A DNA stretch of 60,772 nt from an uncultured Bacteroidales bacterium (lineage in GTDB: Bacteria; Bacteroidota; Bacteroidia; Bacteroidales; WCHB1-69). Within the stretch, counting starts at the first letter, position 1, and each line of letters opens with the position of its first letter. This document shows positions 53,500-60,772 of this stretch, one piece after another. The DNA lies in assembly GCA_905233625.1 (NCBI GenBank), contig CAJOFJ010000006.1:110176-170947 (forward strand). Direction: 5' to 3'. The position numbers and the translations under genes are program-made. The notes beneath the pieces are model-generated. The model saw only the letters and a program-made list of their open reading frames with translations, made no database searches and was not told where the DNA came from.

Positions 53500-53928
53500 T
53501 TGGGAAGAATTATTGCCATAGACTACGGACAAAAGAAGGTAGGATTTGCCGTGACCGACGAGCTGCAAATCTGCGCCAACGGCTTGGAAACAGTGCATGT
53601 TTCCAAGGCTTTTGACTATCTGAAGGACTATGTAAGCCGTGAGAAAGTCGATACGATTGTGGTAGGCGATCCGCGCAAGATGGATAACAGCCAGTCGGAC
53701 TCGGCCCGCTTCATCGAACCCTTTGTCAACCGCATAAGAAAAGAGATTCCCAATATTCCGGTGGTCCGCATGGACGAACGTTTCACATCCAAAATGGCCT
53801 TTCAGACGATGATTGATGCCGGTTTGGGAAAGAAAGCCCGTCAAAACAAAGAGTTGGTGGACAAAATCAGTGCCACGATTATCCTGCAAAGCTACCTGAT
53901 GATGAAAGAACTGAAAACTGAAAACTGA
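53500..53928 (+). CDS. ruvX: Holliday junction resolvase-like RuvX (YqgF)
   Basis: 142 residues. RNase H-like fold with GRIIAIDYGQKKVGFAVTDE at the N-terminus (catalytic Asp), IVVGDPRKMDNSQSD and VVRMDERFTSKMAFQ. It acts in 16S rRNA 5'-end maturation and/or junction resolution. The start is TTG 53500: an in-frame TGA at 53494 leaves no upstream choice and the conserved N-terminus begins right here. The C-terminus ELKTEN is encoded by the AAAACTGAAAACTGA microrepeat. Confidence 0.93.
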   Translation: MGRIIAIDYGQKKVGFAVTDELQICANGLETVHVSKAFDYLKDYVSREKVDTIVVGDPRKMDNSQSDSARFIEPFVNRIRKEIPNIPVVRMDERFTSKMAFQTMIDAGLGKKARQNKELVDKISATIILQSYLMMKELKTEN

Positions 53929-54095
53929 AAACTGAAAATTAAGAATTTAGAACTAAGAACTAAGAACTAAAAACTAAACAATTCAACAATTCAACAATTC
54001 AACAATTCAACACTTCAACAAATAAACAATTTCAACTCTTAATTCTTAGTTCTTAATTAATTAGCACATTGACACATTAACTAATTAGCACATTG
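53912..54095. repeat. Long AT-rich microrepeat spacer
   Basis: Successive tandem words: GAAAACTGAAAACTGAAAAC, AGAACTAAGAACTAAGAAC, ACAATTCAACAATTCAAC, TCTTAATTCTTAGTTC, TAGCACATTGACACATTAAC. It fills the gap between ruvX and def. Confidence 0.8.
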
Positions 54096-54099
54096 AGAT

Positions 54100-54648
54100 A
54101 TGATTCTTCCCGTTTACGTCTTCGGACACCCCATTTTGAGAAAGAAAGCGGCAGAAGCCGATGAAAAACAGGACTACTCCACCCTGATTGCCGACATGTT
54201 CGAAACCATGTACCATTCGCAGGGTGTCGGCTTGGCCGGTCCCCAGATTGGACAGTCTCTATCTATATTTGTCATTGACACAGAACCATTTAAGGAAGCA
54301 TACGACGATGTCGAAATATACAAAGGCGCCTTTATCAACCCCGTCATCACCAACGAGTCGGGGGAAGATTTCACCTTCAACGAAGGCTGCCTCAGTCTGC
54401 CCGACATCCATGAGGATGTAACCCGCAAATCGGAGATTGACATTGAATATACCGACGAAAACGGTCAGCGCCGAAAAGAGCACTTTAAAGGCTACGTAGC
54501 CCGTGTCATCCAGCACGAATACGACCACCTACAGGGCATCGTTTTCACCGACCATCTGTCGCAGCTCAAGAAAATGGTGCTTAAACGCAAGTTCAACGAC
54601 ATTGCCAATGGCAAACTGAAACCGAATTACAAAACCAAAAACAAATAG
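54100..54648 (+). CDS. def: Peptide deformylase
   Basis: 182 residues. Three motifs: GVGLAGPQIGQSLSIFVID, EGCLSLPDIHEDVTR (Cys metal ligand) and QHEYDHLQGIVFTDHLS (HExxH). Removes the N-formyl group from nascent proteins. One base separates its stop from the next gene's start. Confidence 0.97.
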   Translation: MILPVYVFGHPILRKKAAEADEKQDYSTLIADMFETMYHSQGVGLAGPQIGQSLSIFVIDTEPFKEAYDDVEIYKGAFINPVITNESGEDFTFNEGCLSLPDIHEDVTRKSEIDIEYTDENGQRRKEHFKGYVARVIQHEYDHLQGIVFTDHLSQLKKMVLKRKFNDIANGKLKPNYKTKNK

Positions 54649-54649
54649 C

Positions 54650-55237
54650 ATGCGCAAACTACTATTTATTTGTATATTGGTCCTGATATTGGCATCCTGC
54701 AACTCTCCGCAAGAGCCAGTTCTCAACACTATTCAAAACGAAAGCGCTGAGCAGACTGAGCTGATGCAGATCTACAATAAGGCGGATTCGCTATATCAGC
54801 AAACGATTATCAGCAAGGAATTATTTGACAGTTTCATCACCAAAGCCGTCAAATTCGCAGACTGCTATCCCGAAAACGAAATCACCCCCGACATGCTGTC
54901 AAAAGCGGGTGTAGCCTGCATGATTTTAGCAAAAAACGCCGCCATTGAGCAAAATCCAAATCAGGAAGTTGTGGAAGAATACGCCCGCAAAGGCTTGGGC
55001 ATCTTCGAGAAAATCCAAGCCACTTATCCCGATTACGAAGGCATTAGAAATTGTTATCTGAACAGAGCATTCATTTATGACGACATTTTGCACCAATACT
55101 TGGATGCAGAATATGAGTACCGCGATTTTTTGCACAAATATCCTGACGACAGCGCTTGCGACAACATCCGTTCCTATCTTCAGGTATTAGGCAAGTCTGA
55201 TGAAGAAATCTTGGCATCTATTGAAAACAAAAAATAG
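54650..55237 (+). CDS. Helical-repeat lipoprotein of unknown function
   Basis: 195 residues. Lipoprotein signal LLFICILVLILASC, then an all-helical domain with TPR-like spacing (YARKGLGIFEKIQATYPDYE, YLDAEYEYRDFLHKYPDDSA). It resembles outer-membrane assembly-type TPR lipoproteins in pattern only. Cotranscribed with def. Confidence 0.75.
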   Translation: MRKLLFICILVLILASCNSPQEPVLNTIQNESAEQTELMQIYNKADSLYQQTIISKELFDSFITKAVKFADCYPENEITPDMLSKAGVACMILAKNAAIEQNPNQEVVEEYARKGLGIFEKIQATYPDYEGIRNCYLNRAFIYDDILHQYLDAEYEYRDFLHKYPDDSACDNIRSYLQVLGKSDEEILASIENKK

Positions 55238-55332
55238 ACGTCATTTCATCCATACGCAGCCAACGCCAAAGGAAGAAAAACTCAGAATCTTTCTCTGTAC
55301 GAGAGAATAAATTACCTTATTAGAATTTCCCT

Positions 55333-55938
55333 CTAAGTGAATTCCAGTCTCAATTGCCGTTTCAACTGGAAACTGCGGCGATGGTAGGGACTGTTTCCAT
55401 ATTTCAGCACCGCTTCCTGATGATAAGGAGTTGGATAACCTTTATTGTCCTTCCAGCCATATTGCGGGTACTCCTCGTGCAAACGTTCCATCAACTCATC
55501 GCGATAGCATTTGGCCAGAATTGAGGCGGCTGCGATAGACAGATAAGTGGCATCGCCCTTCACCACTGTTTTATATGGAATATCTGTTCTGTTGACAAAA
55601 CGGTTTCCGTCGATCAGCAACAGCTGTGGTTTTACAGCAAGTTGCTCCACCGCCCGGGTCATAGCCAGAAACGAGGCCTGCAAAATATTGATATTGTCGA
55701 TTTCCTTTTCAGACACCTGCCCTACCGCCCAAGCCAAGGCATCACGTTCTATCATCGTACGCAATTGATTTCTTTTGGCAGCGGAGAGCTGTTTGGAATC
55801 GTTGATTTCTTCATTAACATAATGATACGGCAGAATAACCGCTGCCGCGAAGACCGGACCGGCAATACAGCCCCTTCCGACTTCATCGCAGCCACATTCA
55901 AGCAGTTCAGTATCAGAAAAATGACTTTTTAAAGGCAT
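55333..55938 (-). CDS. rnhB: Ribonuclease HII
   Basis: 201 residues. LLECGCDEVGRGCIAGPVFA carries the catalytic Asp-Glu pair, with LLIDGNRFVNR and SIAAASILAKCYRDELM further on. It removes RNA from RNA-DNA hybrids. Its 5' end overlaps the 3' end of the membrane-protein gene by ten bases. Confidence 0.96.
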   Translation of the reverse strand: MPLKSHFSDTELLECGCDEVGRGCIAGPVFAAAVILPYHYVNEEINDSKQLSAAKRNQLRTMIERDALAWAVGQVSEKEIDNINILQASFLAMTRAVEQLAVKPQLLLIDGNRFVNRTDIPYKTVVKGDATYLSIAAASILAKCYRDELMERLHEEYPQYGWKDNKGYPTPYHQEAVLKYGNSPYHRRSFQLKRQLRLEFT

Positions 55939-56885
55939 AATGCAAGCGCAAATATCAACATCATCACATCATTGACCACAGGATGCTCCTTCATCTGGGA
56001 TAGCAAGGCATAATACAAGGTGAACGGAATCAGCATAAAGCCCATCGCCTGATGAATATCAAAAGGAGAGAAAACCATCATCAGAATCATTGAAATAGTA
56101 ATTAAATGGATGGTCATCAAACGTTTACGCAAAAGCACCTGTTTATTATCATATTGTAACTTCAGGATAAAGAAAACATACAATAACGAAACGCCGGCAG
56201 CAGACATCAGCACTATTTCGCGCCATGAATAGACGGTAGTTACCGCAAAAGTATTGTGAAACTGCAGTTCCGAAAGCATTTTATACAGCACCGGCAGGCT
56301 ATCGCAGAAAAAATAATAACAGAATATATACAAATAAACCGTCAGAATGCCAAGCAGATAGACCACAATATCTTTATACTTACTGAATCTGTTGATAATC
56401 AGAGAGCTGATAACGAAAAAAGACACAAAAAGCATGGGCAGATAAAAGAGAGAGGCTACACCCGTCAACAAACCGGAAAGCAGGTCCTTACTTTTCAGAT
56501 TTCCGCTATCGTAATCGAAATTCAGGCTGATGATGATGGCCAAAATCAAATTGGACATACACACTGGCGAAAATTCCGAAATATAGCCGCCACAACACAA
56601 CAACAACAAATACCACAGCACGACCATCAGGTGGTGGGAATCGCCAAAGCCACAACGAAAATAATAAACATCAGTCAATGTGACTTGCATCAGGATGCCC
56701 ACAGCAAGTATCAGACACATGGCCACATAATGATGCTGCAAAGGCATAATAAACTGCCAATAACCCAAGTGAAACGGCGGTTGCAACATGGAAGTGGAGG
56801 TAATCAGCATAACAGCTGCCCACACCACCAAGGTCAACACCACCATTGCCTGCACAATCAATTTTGACTGAATAAATCGAAACAT
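55929..56885 (-). CDS. Polytopic membrane protein of unknown function (DUF6427-like)
   Basis: 318 residues with about nine or ten membrane segments (for example AMVVLTLVVWAAVMLI, YLLLLCCGGYISEF, LPMLFVSFFVISSLI). It may be a member of the Bacteroidota DUF6427 family, which I recall as being near housekeeping genes; not verified. Promoter box at 56900-56907 leaves only a few leader bases. Overlaps rnhB, with which it is cotranscribed. Confidence 0.7.
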   Translation of the reverse strand: MFRFIQSKLIVQAMVVLTLVVWAAVMLITSTSMLQPPFHLGYWQFIMPLQHHYVAMCLILAVGILMQVTLTDVYYFRCGFGDSHHLMVVLWYLLLLCCGGYISEFSPVCMSNLILAIIISLNFDYDSGNLKSKDLLSGLLTGVASLFYLPMLFVSFFVISSLIINRFSKYKDIVVYLLGILTVYLYIFCYYFFCDSLPVLYKMLSELQFHNTFAVTTVYSWREIVLMSAAGVSLLYVFFILKLQYDNKQVLLRKRLMTIHLITISMILMMVFSPFDIHQAMGFMLIPFTLYYALLSQMKEHPVVNDVMMLIFALALCL

Positions 56886-56899
56886 GATTTAATTTTTGG

Positions 56900-56907
56900 C
56901 AAAAATA
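56900..56907 (-). promoter_or_regulatory. -7 promoter box for the membrane protein/rnhB pair
   Basis: TATTTTTG on the minus strand, 14 bases before the ATG; the leader would be under ten bases. Confidence 0.55.
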
Positions 56908-56920
56908 CAAATTAATTTGC

Positions 56921-56928
56921 TACCTTTG
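56921..56928 (+). promoter_or_regulatory. -7 promoter box for the 56959 gene
   Basis: TACCTTTG, 13 bases from the divergent box. It rules out the in-frame TTG at 56896 as a start. An AGGAG sequence at 56944-56948 suits ATG 56959. Confidence 0.6.
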
Positions 56929-56958
56929 CCAACTCAATTCCTCAGGAGCGAAAAAAGA

Positions 56959-59436
56959 ATGAAAAATAACGCTAAAAAAGCCATTATCTGGATTGCCGCT
57001 GTGGTTTTAGTTGCCGCGGGAGCCATTTTCCTGATGACCAGACCCTCTATTGTGGAAACGGTCAAAAGGGAAAGTGCCAAACTATTTGTGTATGAATACA
57101 TTCCCAACCAAAATATCCAGTTGGACAGTTGTATGGTGACTGCTAGCATAGATTCCATCTATAAAGACTTCAGAAAGAAGTATCGCTTTCATTATCAAAC
57201 CATTGGACTGGCCAGTTTTGCCGACAGCAGCCGACTGATACTGCTAAGCGACCTGCCACCCCACTTCGAAACCGATTCCATTCCCGTTATCTTCAGCAAA
57301 TTCACCCACAAAGTGGAAACCCGCCGCCATCAAATTGGCTACGACGGCTATGTGACCGACCTGATGATTTCGTTAGGCAATGCCACGCAAGAAAACTGCG
57401 ACAATCTCATCAAACGACTCAACCAAGAGCTGTTTTTCAGCGACTACAAGCCCGTGGTAACGCCCCTTCCGGTGGAGCAAAAGAGACAATATTTCGCCAA
57501 GGAAAACATTGATTATCAAATCACACTGAATGAATTCAACATCTGGTTCATGGAAGACAGCGAAGGCTTTATGACCTTGGAAGACACCAGCACTATCCTG
57601 ACGGTTTCAGACATGTTTGCCCAGCAAAGCCGAGGCGTGTATTTCAGCCAGCTGCCCGGTTTTGTGGCCTGGGCCATGGCCAAAAATGCAGACATCAGCG
57701 AGCAAAAGCACCATATCCGGCAGTTTACACTGGATGCCGACCTGATACTGGGCGCCTTGGCCGACAGCAGCACCTTGGTCATCATCGGAAGGGAACGGCA
57801 GTCACCCCTCAACGAGCTGCCGCCACTGCAAATCGAGAGCATCCTGCTACTGGCCTCCACCACCGAGAAAGAGCTGTCGCAGAGTCTGGATATCAACGAC
57901 CTGATGGCTGGCAAGATGAACAACGGCAGGGACTGGTGTCCCACTTATCTGAGCCGTGAGCTGGAAAACACCGAATTTGGCGACCTGATGACCATCACCG
58001 ATGTGCTGCTGAAGGACTGGTCGGAACGCGGCACCATCCAGGAAGGCTACTACCGTTATCCCGAACCAGGCTATTACCCCTTCGACAAGCCGCTATTCCG
58101 CAAGCTGGGTCTGTCGGAACTGGTCTATAACTGGAACACCGCCGGAGCCATGTATGCCATTGACAATGAAGGCTATACCATATACACCCTCAACCGTACC
58201 GGCTCGTTACCTGTCAGCTATTTCAACTCACAAGAACGCAGCGAATCCATTGGCTACCGCTATGAGAGCCAAGCCTATCATTACTTCGCTACCCTATGCA
58301 ACACCGACTTGGCCCGCGTGGTGCAATATACCGCTTTGTATCAGCTATTTATTGATAACAATATCAGTTATTCGGGCAACACCTACCCTGCCTTCCCGAA
58401 AAACAAACCATTTTTGCTGTACAAGCCCACCAGCGAGTTGCTTACCATTTTCAAGAACCTAAGCAGTGACGAAATTGCCAGATTGTCGGACTCTCTGTCG
58501 CAGCGCAGTTTCAAAAATTATATTAAAGAACATGTAGACAAGCAGATACGGGAAAATGAGCAGAACTACAACATGTCGTATACGGAAGAGAACATTGACT
58601 TCATCTATCAGAATGTGCACCGCAACACCAAGGCGGGCATCAGCAAAGACATTTTGGAACTGAAGAGCATGTTGAACAGTTTGAGTGAGGACCAGTTCAA
58701 GAAGCTGGCCAAGTTTCTCTCCTACCCACGCGGCGTAAGCGTCAGAGACCGTGAGACATACAACACCATGCTACGGGCACGCAAGGTAAACCAAATCATG
58801 CGCGAAATTGGGAAGAACAATCTGGATCTTATTGGTATGGATCTGATCAATGTGAAGAACTACTTTGCTGGAAATCTGGCTGGCAACAGCGGCCGTTACC
58901 TGAAGACTTCCTCACTCATCATCACCTTCAACGACCTGCTGACCACTGGCGGGCACAACCTGTCGTCAAAAATCAGCCGAGTGAACTCCATGACGCATTA
59001 CAAGCAGAGCAAGGGCAATTATGTGCCAAAGGACTATGACAAACCCGCCGGAAACGAGCCGGTTTTGGCAGAAAACAAACCTGTTTCCTCACAGCCAAGC
59101 AGTGGCAACGAACCCTCCGGCACCGCCAAGCCCAGCACCAGCGGAGCCAGTCCCAGCAGCAGTGGCAAGCCCTCAAGCAGCGCTCCCAGTGGAAGCCGTC
59201 CATCAGGAACGGCAGCCCCTTCGGGCAGCAAACCCAGTGCCTCAACGCCCAGCAACAGCAAACCTTCTGGCAGTAGCAGTCCCAGCAGTCGTCCCAGCAC
59301 AACCGGCACTTCCTCAAGCAGTCATAGTAGCAGCACTGCCAGCTCCACAAGCAGCCGAAGCTCCAGTGGTGGCGGGAATGTCCGTCCCCGCAGCGCTGTC
59401 ATCTCCACCGCTCCGAGAGGAACGAGAGGACTATAA
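56959..59436 (+). CDS. Large membrane-anchored protein with Ser/Pro-rich tail, unknown family
   Basis: 825 residues. One N-terminal membrane helix (AIIWIAAVVLVAAGAIFLM), so most of the protein is likely outside the cytoplasm. Residues ~30-690 look globular, with FADSSRLILLSDLPP and LADSSTLVIIGRERQSPLNE as similar segments, perhaps an internal duplication. The last ~125 residues (from about 59060) are almost only Ser, Pro, Gly, Thr, Ala and Lys, with repeated KPSxS/PSGS units, a linker- or wall-spanning-like tail. I do not recognise the family. Divergent from the membrane protein/rnhB pair; its end abuts a broken phage gene. Confidence 0.75.
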   Translation: MKNNAKKAIIWIAAVVLVAAGAIFLMTRPSIVETVKRESAKLFVYEYIPNQNIQLDSCMVTASIDSIYKDFRKKYRFHYQTIGLASFADSSRLILLSDLPPHFETDSIPVIFSKFTHKVETRRHQIGYDGYVTDLMISLGNATQENCDNLIKRLNQELFFSDYKPVVTPLPVEQKRQYFAKENIDYQITLNEFNIWFMEDSEGFMTLEDTSTILTVSDMFAQQSRGVYFSQLPGFVAWAMAKNADISEQKHHIRQFTLDADLILGALADSSTLVIIGRERQSPLNELPPLQIESILLLASTTEKELSQSLDINDLMAGKMNNGRDWCPTYLSRELENTEFGDLMTITDVLLKDWSERGTIQEGYYRYPEPGYYPFDKPLFRKLGLSELVYNWNTAGAMYAIDNEGYTIYTLNRTGSLPVSYFNSQERSESIGYRYESQAYHYFATLCNTDLARVVQYTALYQLFIDNNISYSGNTYPAFPKNKPFLLYKPTSELLTIFKNLSSDEIARLSDSLSQRSFKNYIKEHVDKQIRENEQNYNMSYTEENIDFIYQNVHRNTKAGISKDILELKSMLNSLSEDQFKKLAKFLSYPRGVSVRDRETYNTMLRARKVNQIMREIGKNNLDLIGMDLINVKNYFAGNLAGNSGRYLKTSSLIITFNDLLTTGGHNLSSKISRVNSMTHYKQSKGNYVPKDYDKPAGNEPVLAENKPVSSQPSSGNEPSGTAKPSTSGASPSSSGKPSSSAPSGSRPSGTAAPSGSKPSASTPSNSKPSGSSSPSSRPSTTGTSSSSHSSSTASSTSSRSSSGGGNVRPRSAVISTAPRGTRGL

Positions 59437-59441
59437 ACTTC

Positions 59442-59537
59442 TTTTTTTTTCATTTCCACCCTTATCTGTTTGACGGAGGCTTCCACCTCCTTGCCGTTGA
59501 TATAGATGGTTACCCTGCGGGTACTGTTCTTTGCCAT
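59442..59537 (-). pseudogene. 5' fragment of a phage tail tape-measure gene
   Basis: From ATG 59537 the frame reads MAKNSTRRVTIYINGKEVEA, then SVKQIRVEMKKK, the start of tape-measure proteins in Bacteroidetes prophages. After ~32 codons the likeness stops, near the stop codon of the plus-strand gene. So only the beginning of a gene of some thousand codons remains. Identification is by memory of the N-terminal pattern. Confidence 0.6.
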
Positions 59538-59599
59538 AACTGATGTTTTGGCAGAGATGACCTAAACGCCCGTCACAGATAGGGTCGGCATAAGAAAAA

Positions 59600-59622
59600 C
59601 GCAGTCGTGCTGATTGACTGCG
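59600..59622 (-). terminator. Terminator-like hairpin, minus strand
   Basis: CGCAGTC and GACTGCG arms with nine-base loop, followed on the minus strand by five T. Confidence 0.6.
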
Positions 59623-59761
59623 GTTTTGTCACTTTAATTCTGCGACAACGATAGGAATGGTTACAAGCGGCTTGCTGCAAAGTTTGAACGGATAGCGTGT
59701 CCGGTCGCCAAAAAAAGGAAAACGACGTTTACATAACCAATATCGTTTAACGTATAAAAAT

Positions 59762-59789
59762 GGAAGGAGTTACTCGGTTAACTCCTTCC
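59762..59789 (-). terminator. Terminator-like hairpin, minus strand
   Basis: Perfect 11-base arms GGAAGGAGTTA and TAACTCCTTCC with six-base loop, followed on the minus strand by ATTTTTAT. The end of the GEVPIKQMRF frame lies within it. Confidence 0.65.
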
Positions 59790-59847
59790 ATTCGAAACGC
59801 ATCTGCTTGATGGGAACTTCCCCATTCTTCCCGCCCCGGAGGAAAAC

Positions 59848-60372
59848 TTACAAATAGTCTATTCCTTTTAGTATTTTTGTTGTTTCAATTTTGTATGACA
59901 GATTATTTCTCTTATATATTTTCAAATAAGCTCTTAATAATCGTTTTGCAGTTATTTTTGGGGGATTTGTATGATAACCGTTAATATACCAATTGTCATT
60001 CTTATCATCGTAGGAATATTCTGAAACCATTTTTGAACTATATTGGTCTGCATTTATACGAACATGTAAAACACTTGGTTTCCCATAAAAGCAATAGGTC
60101 AGACATTGGTACCACTTCCCTAAACTTTTCATGCTAAAGGATATTTGACGAATATAACCAAACATATCGTATTCTATCTGAATACGATCTTTAGGGTGTC
60201 CCTGTTCAAATACAACATTAGATTTCAATGTGCCATTTGAATTATAGGTATACCACACTCCATGAATTTTTCCCTTTTCATAAGGTTTGAGAGAATATAA
60301 TTGCCCATTTGGATAGAATTTTAGCTCAATCGAATCTGCCCCAAGGGTATCTGGCTGTAAAATTTGACTTTG
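59848..60372 (-). pseudogene. MORN-type repeat (YwqK-like) protein, N-terminus lost
   Basis: An open frame of 174 codons without a plausible start. It begins directly behind an in-frame TAA at 60373-60375 as QSQILQPDTLGADSIELKF, then YPNGQLYSLKPYEKGKIHG and VWYTYNSNGTLKSNVVFEQG, the YxNGxL...GxxHGxWxxYxxNG spacing of MORN-2/YwqK-family repeats. A GTG at 60258 is the only in-frame start-like codon and falls within the repeat region. So the 5' part (signal sequence and first repeats) appears deleted, at a point 17 bases from the start of the transposase gene. Confidence 0.6.
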
Positions 60373-60388
60373 TTAAAATTAAAACACT

Positions 60389-60772
60389 ATGGGACAGTCT
60401 AAAAAGACAGAGTATTATCTTGATTTGCGAACGGATTACGGATTCAAGCGTGTGTTTGGAGAAAACCCAGAGATATTGAAGAACCTGCTCAATGAATTCC
60501 TCCACGAGGTTATCGGGAGAAAGATTACCGATGTCGTTTATCTGCAGACAGAGGTGCTTGGATTCTCGAATAAGGAGAAGAGAATCATTTTCGATCTTTA
60601 TTGTGAGGACCAGATTATGAACAGGATGATTGTGGAGATGCAACGAGCCGAACAGGAGTATTACGAGAGCCGGATGTTGTACTATATGGGGAGGAGCATC
60701 AGCAAGAGTGTGAAGCGAGGAGACCTGAAGTACAGAATGCAGAAGACTATTTCGTTGCACCTGCTTGATTAC
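60389..60772 (+). CDS. PD-(D/E)XK nuclease family transposase (PDDEXK_2), 3' end outside window
   Basis: 128 codons are visible, no stop before the window ends. LDLRTDYGFKRVFGENPEIL, NEFLHEVIGRKITDVVYLQT, RIIFDLYCEDQIMNRMIVEM and then QRAEQEYYESRMLYY match the PDDEXK_2 family of Rpn-type recombination-promoting nucleases. The catalytic set D...ExQ is present (FDLYC, VEMQ). ATG is at 60389. Such genes are usually mobile and multicopy in Bacteroidales; no terminal inverted repeats could be checked. Confidence 0.85.
   Translation, partial: MGQSKKTEYYLDLRTDYGFKRVFGENPEILKNLLNEFLHEVIGRKITDVVYLQTEVLGFSNKEKRIIFDLYCEDQIMNRMIVEMQRAEQEYYESRMLYYMGRSISKSVKRGDLKYRMQKTISLHLLDY

Larger units (their letters stand above)
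59538..59847. other. Gene-poor stretch with phage-like debris
   Basis: No complete gene. On the minus strand a frame ending at 59770-59772 reads GEVPIKQMRFEWKELTE and then stops, like a protein C-terminus; a second frame (59629-59751) reads RYWLCKRRFPFFGDRTRYPF without any start codon. Two hairpins followed by T tracts are listed separately. It looks like the fragmented neighbourhood of the tape-measure piece. Confidence 0.4.

Noticed and set aside
53935-54060. CRISPR-like array
   Set aside because: The units are 7-10 bases, degenerate and without unique spacers; these are tandem microrepeats.
56896-56958. TTG start for the 825-residue protein
   Set aside because: It lies upstream of the likely promoter box, and an AGGAG sequence precedes ATG 56959.
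59021-59473. 150-residue Pro/Ala-rich frame on the plus strand
   Set aside because: It is the +1 frame of the low-complexity Ser/Pro tail of the 56959 gene; biased composition keeps it open.
60326-60760. 144-residue minus-strand frame
   Set aside because: Antisense to the PDDEXK_2 transposase start, whose plus-strand translation matches a known family.

Overview
The window looks like a chromosomal piece of an uncultured Bacteroidales-type member of the Bacteroidota. Evidence: type IX secretion (T9SS) sorting domains of both kinds, a FISUMP-domain protein, DUF2147, Bacteroidota-style lipoproteins, and the family's -7 promoter box TAnnTTTG at many gene starts. Most genes are chromosomal housekeeping genes. 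Many spacers are filled with short degenerate microrepeats. No rRNA, tRNA or CRISPR array was seen.

Layout. 1-8.1 kb: the end of an M16 peptidase gene, a secreted fibronectin-type protein with a T9SS type B tail, and a tight leftward group mutA / cobalamin- or haem-type binding lipoprotein / recR / His-rich metal exporter. 8.2-19 kb: a beta-barrel protein, a TlpA thioredoxin, a CPBP protease, an oxaloacetate decarboxylase/pyruvate carboxylase-type protein whose biotinyl-like domain lacks the lysine, and a five-gene ABC-2/HlyD exporter. 19-28.9 kb: rpsA, a FISUMP protein, manA, thrS and ffh. 28.9-31.1 kb: a NrtR-like Nudix regulator overlapping a vWA/macro-like gene, preceded by two matching operator palindromes. 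31-43 kb: dNK, folK, a flavodiiron protein with a flavoredoxin-rubredoxin fusion, rsmI, an M49-like peptidase, an MCE protein, nth, a TonB-dependent receptor, rocD and a nitroreductase. 43.4-53.3 kb: a long leuS with an embedded nuclease-like domain, a T9SS M1 peptidase, CstA, and an ECF sigma factor leading a run of small envelope genes. 53.5-59.4 kb: ruvX, def, a lipoprotein, rnhB, a membrane protein and a large unrecognised protein with a Ser/Pro tail. 59.4-60.8 kb: a junk-like accessory edge with a tape-measure fragment, a decapitated MORN gene and the start of a PDDEXK_2 transposase.

Most unusual points: (1) leucyl-tRNA synthetase carries about 113 extra residues resembling a DUF559/Vsr-type PD-(D/E)XK endonuclease fold; (2) the Nudix regulator plus vWA/ADP-ribose-type protein unit with its own paired operators; (3) an interspersed palindrome family, GAGACG...CGTCTC, that sits in spacers and is also translated inside manA and the FISUMP gene; (4) spacer microrepeats that supply the last codons of two unrelated genes, folK and ruvX.
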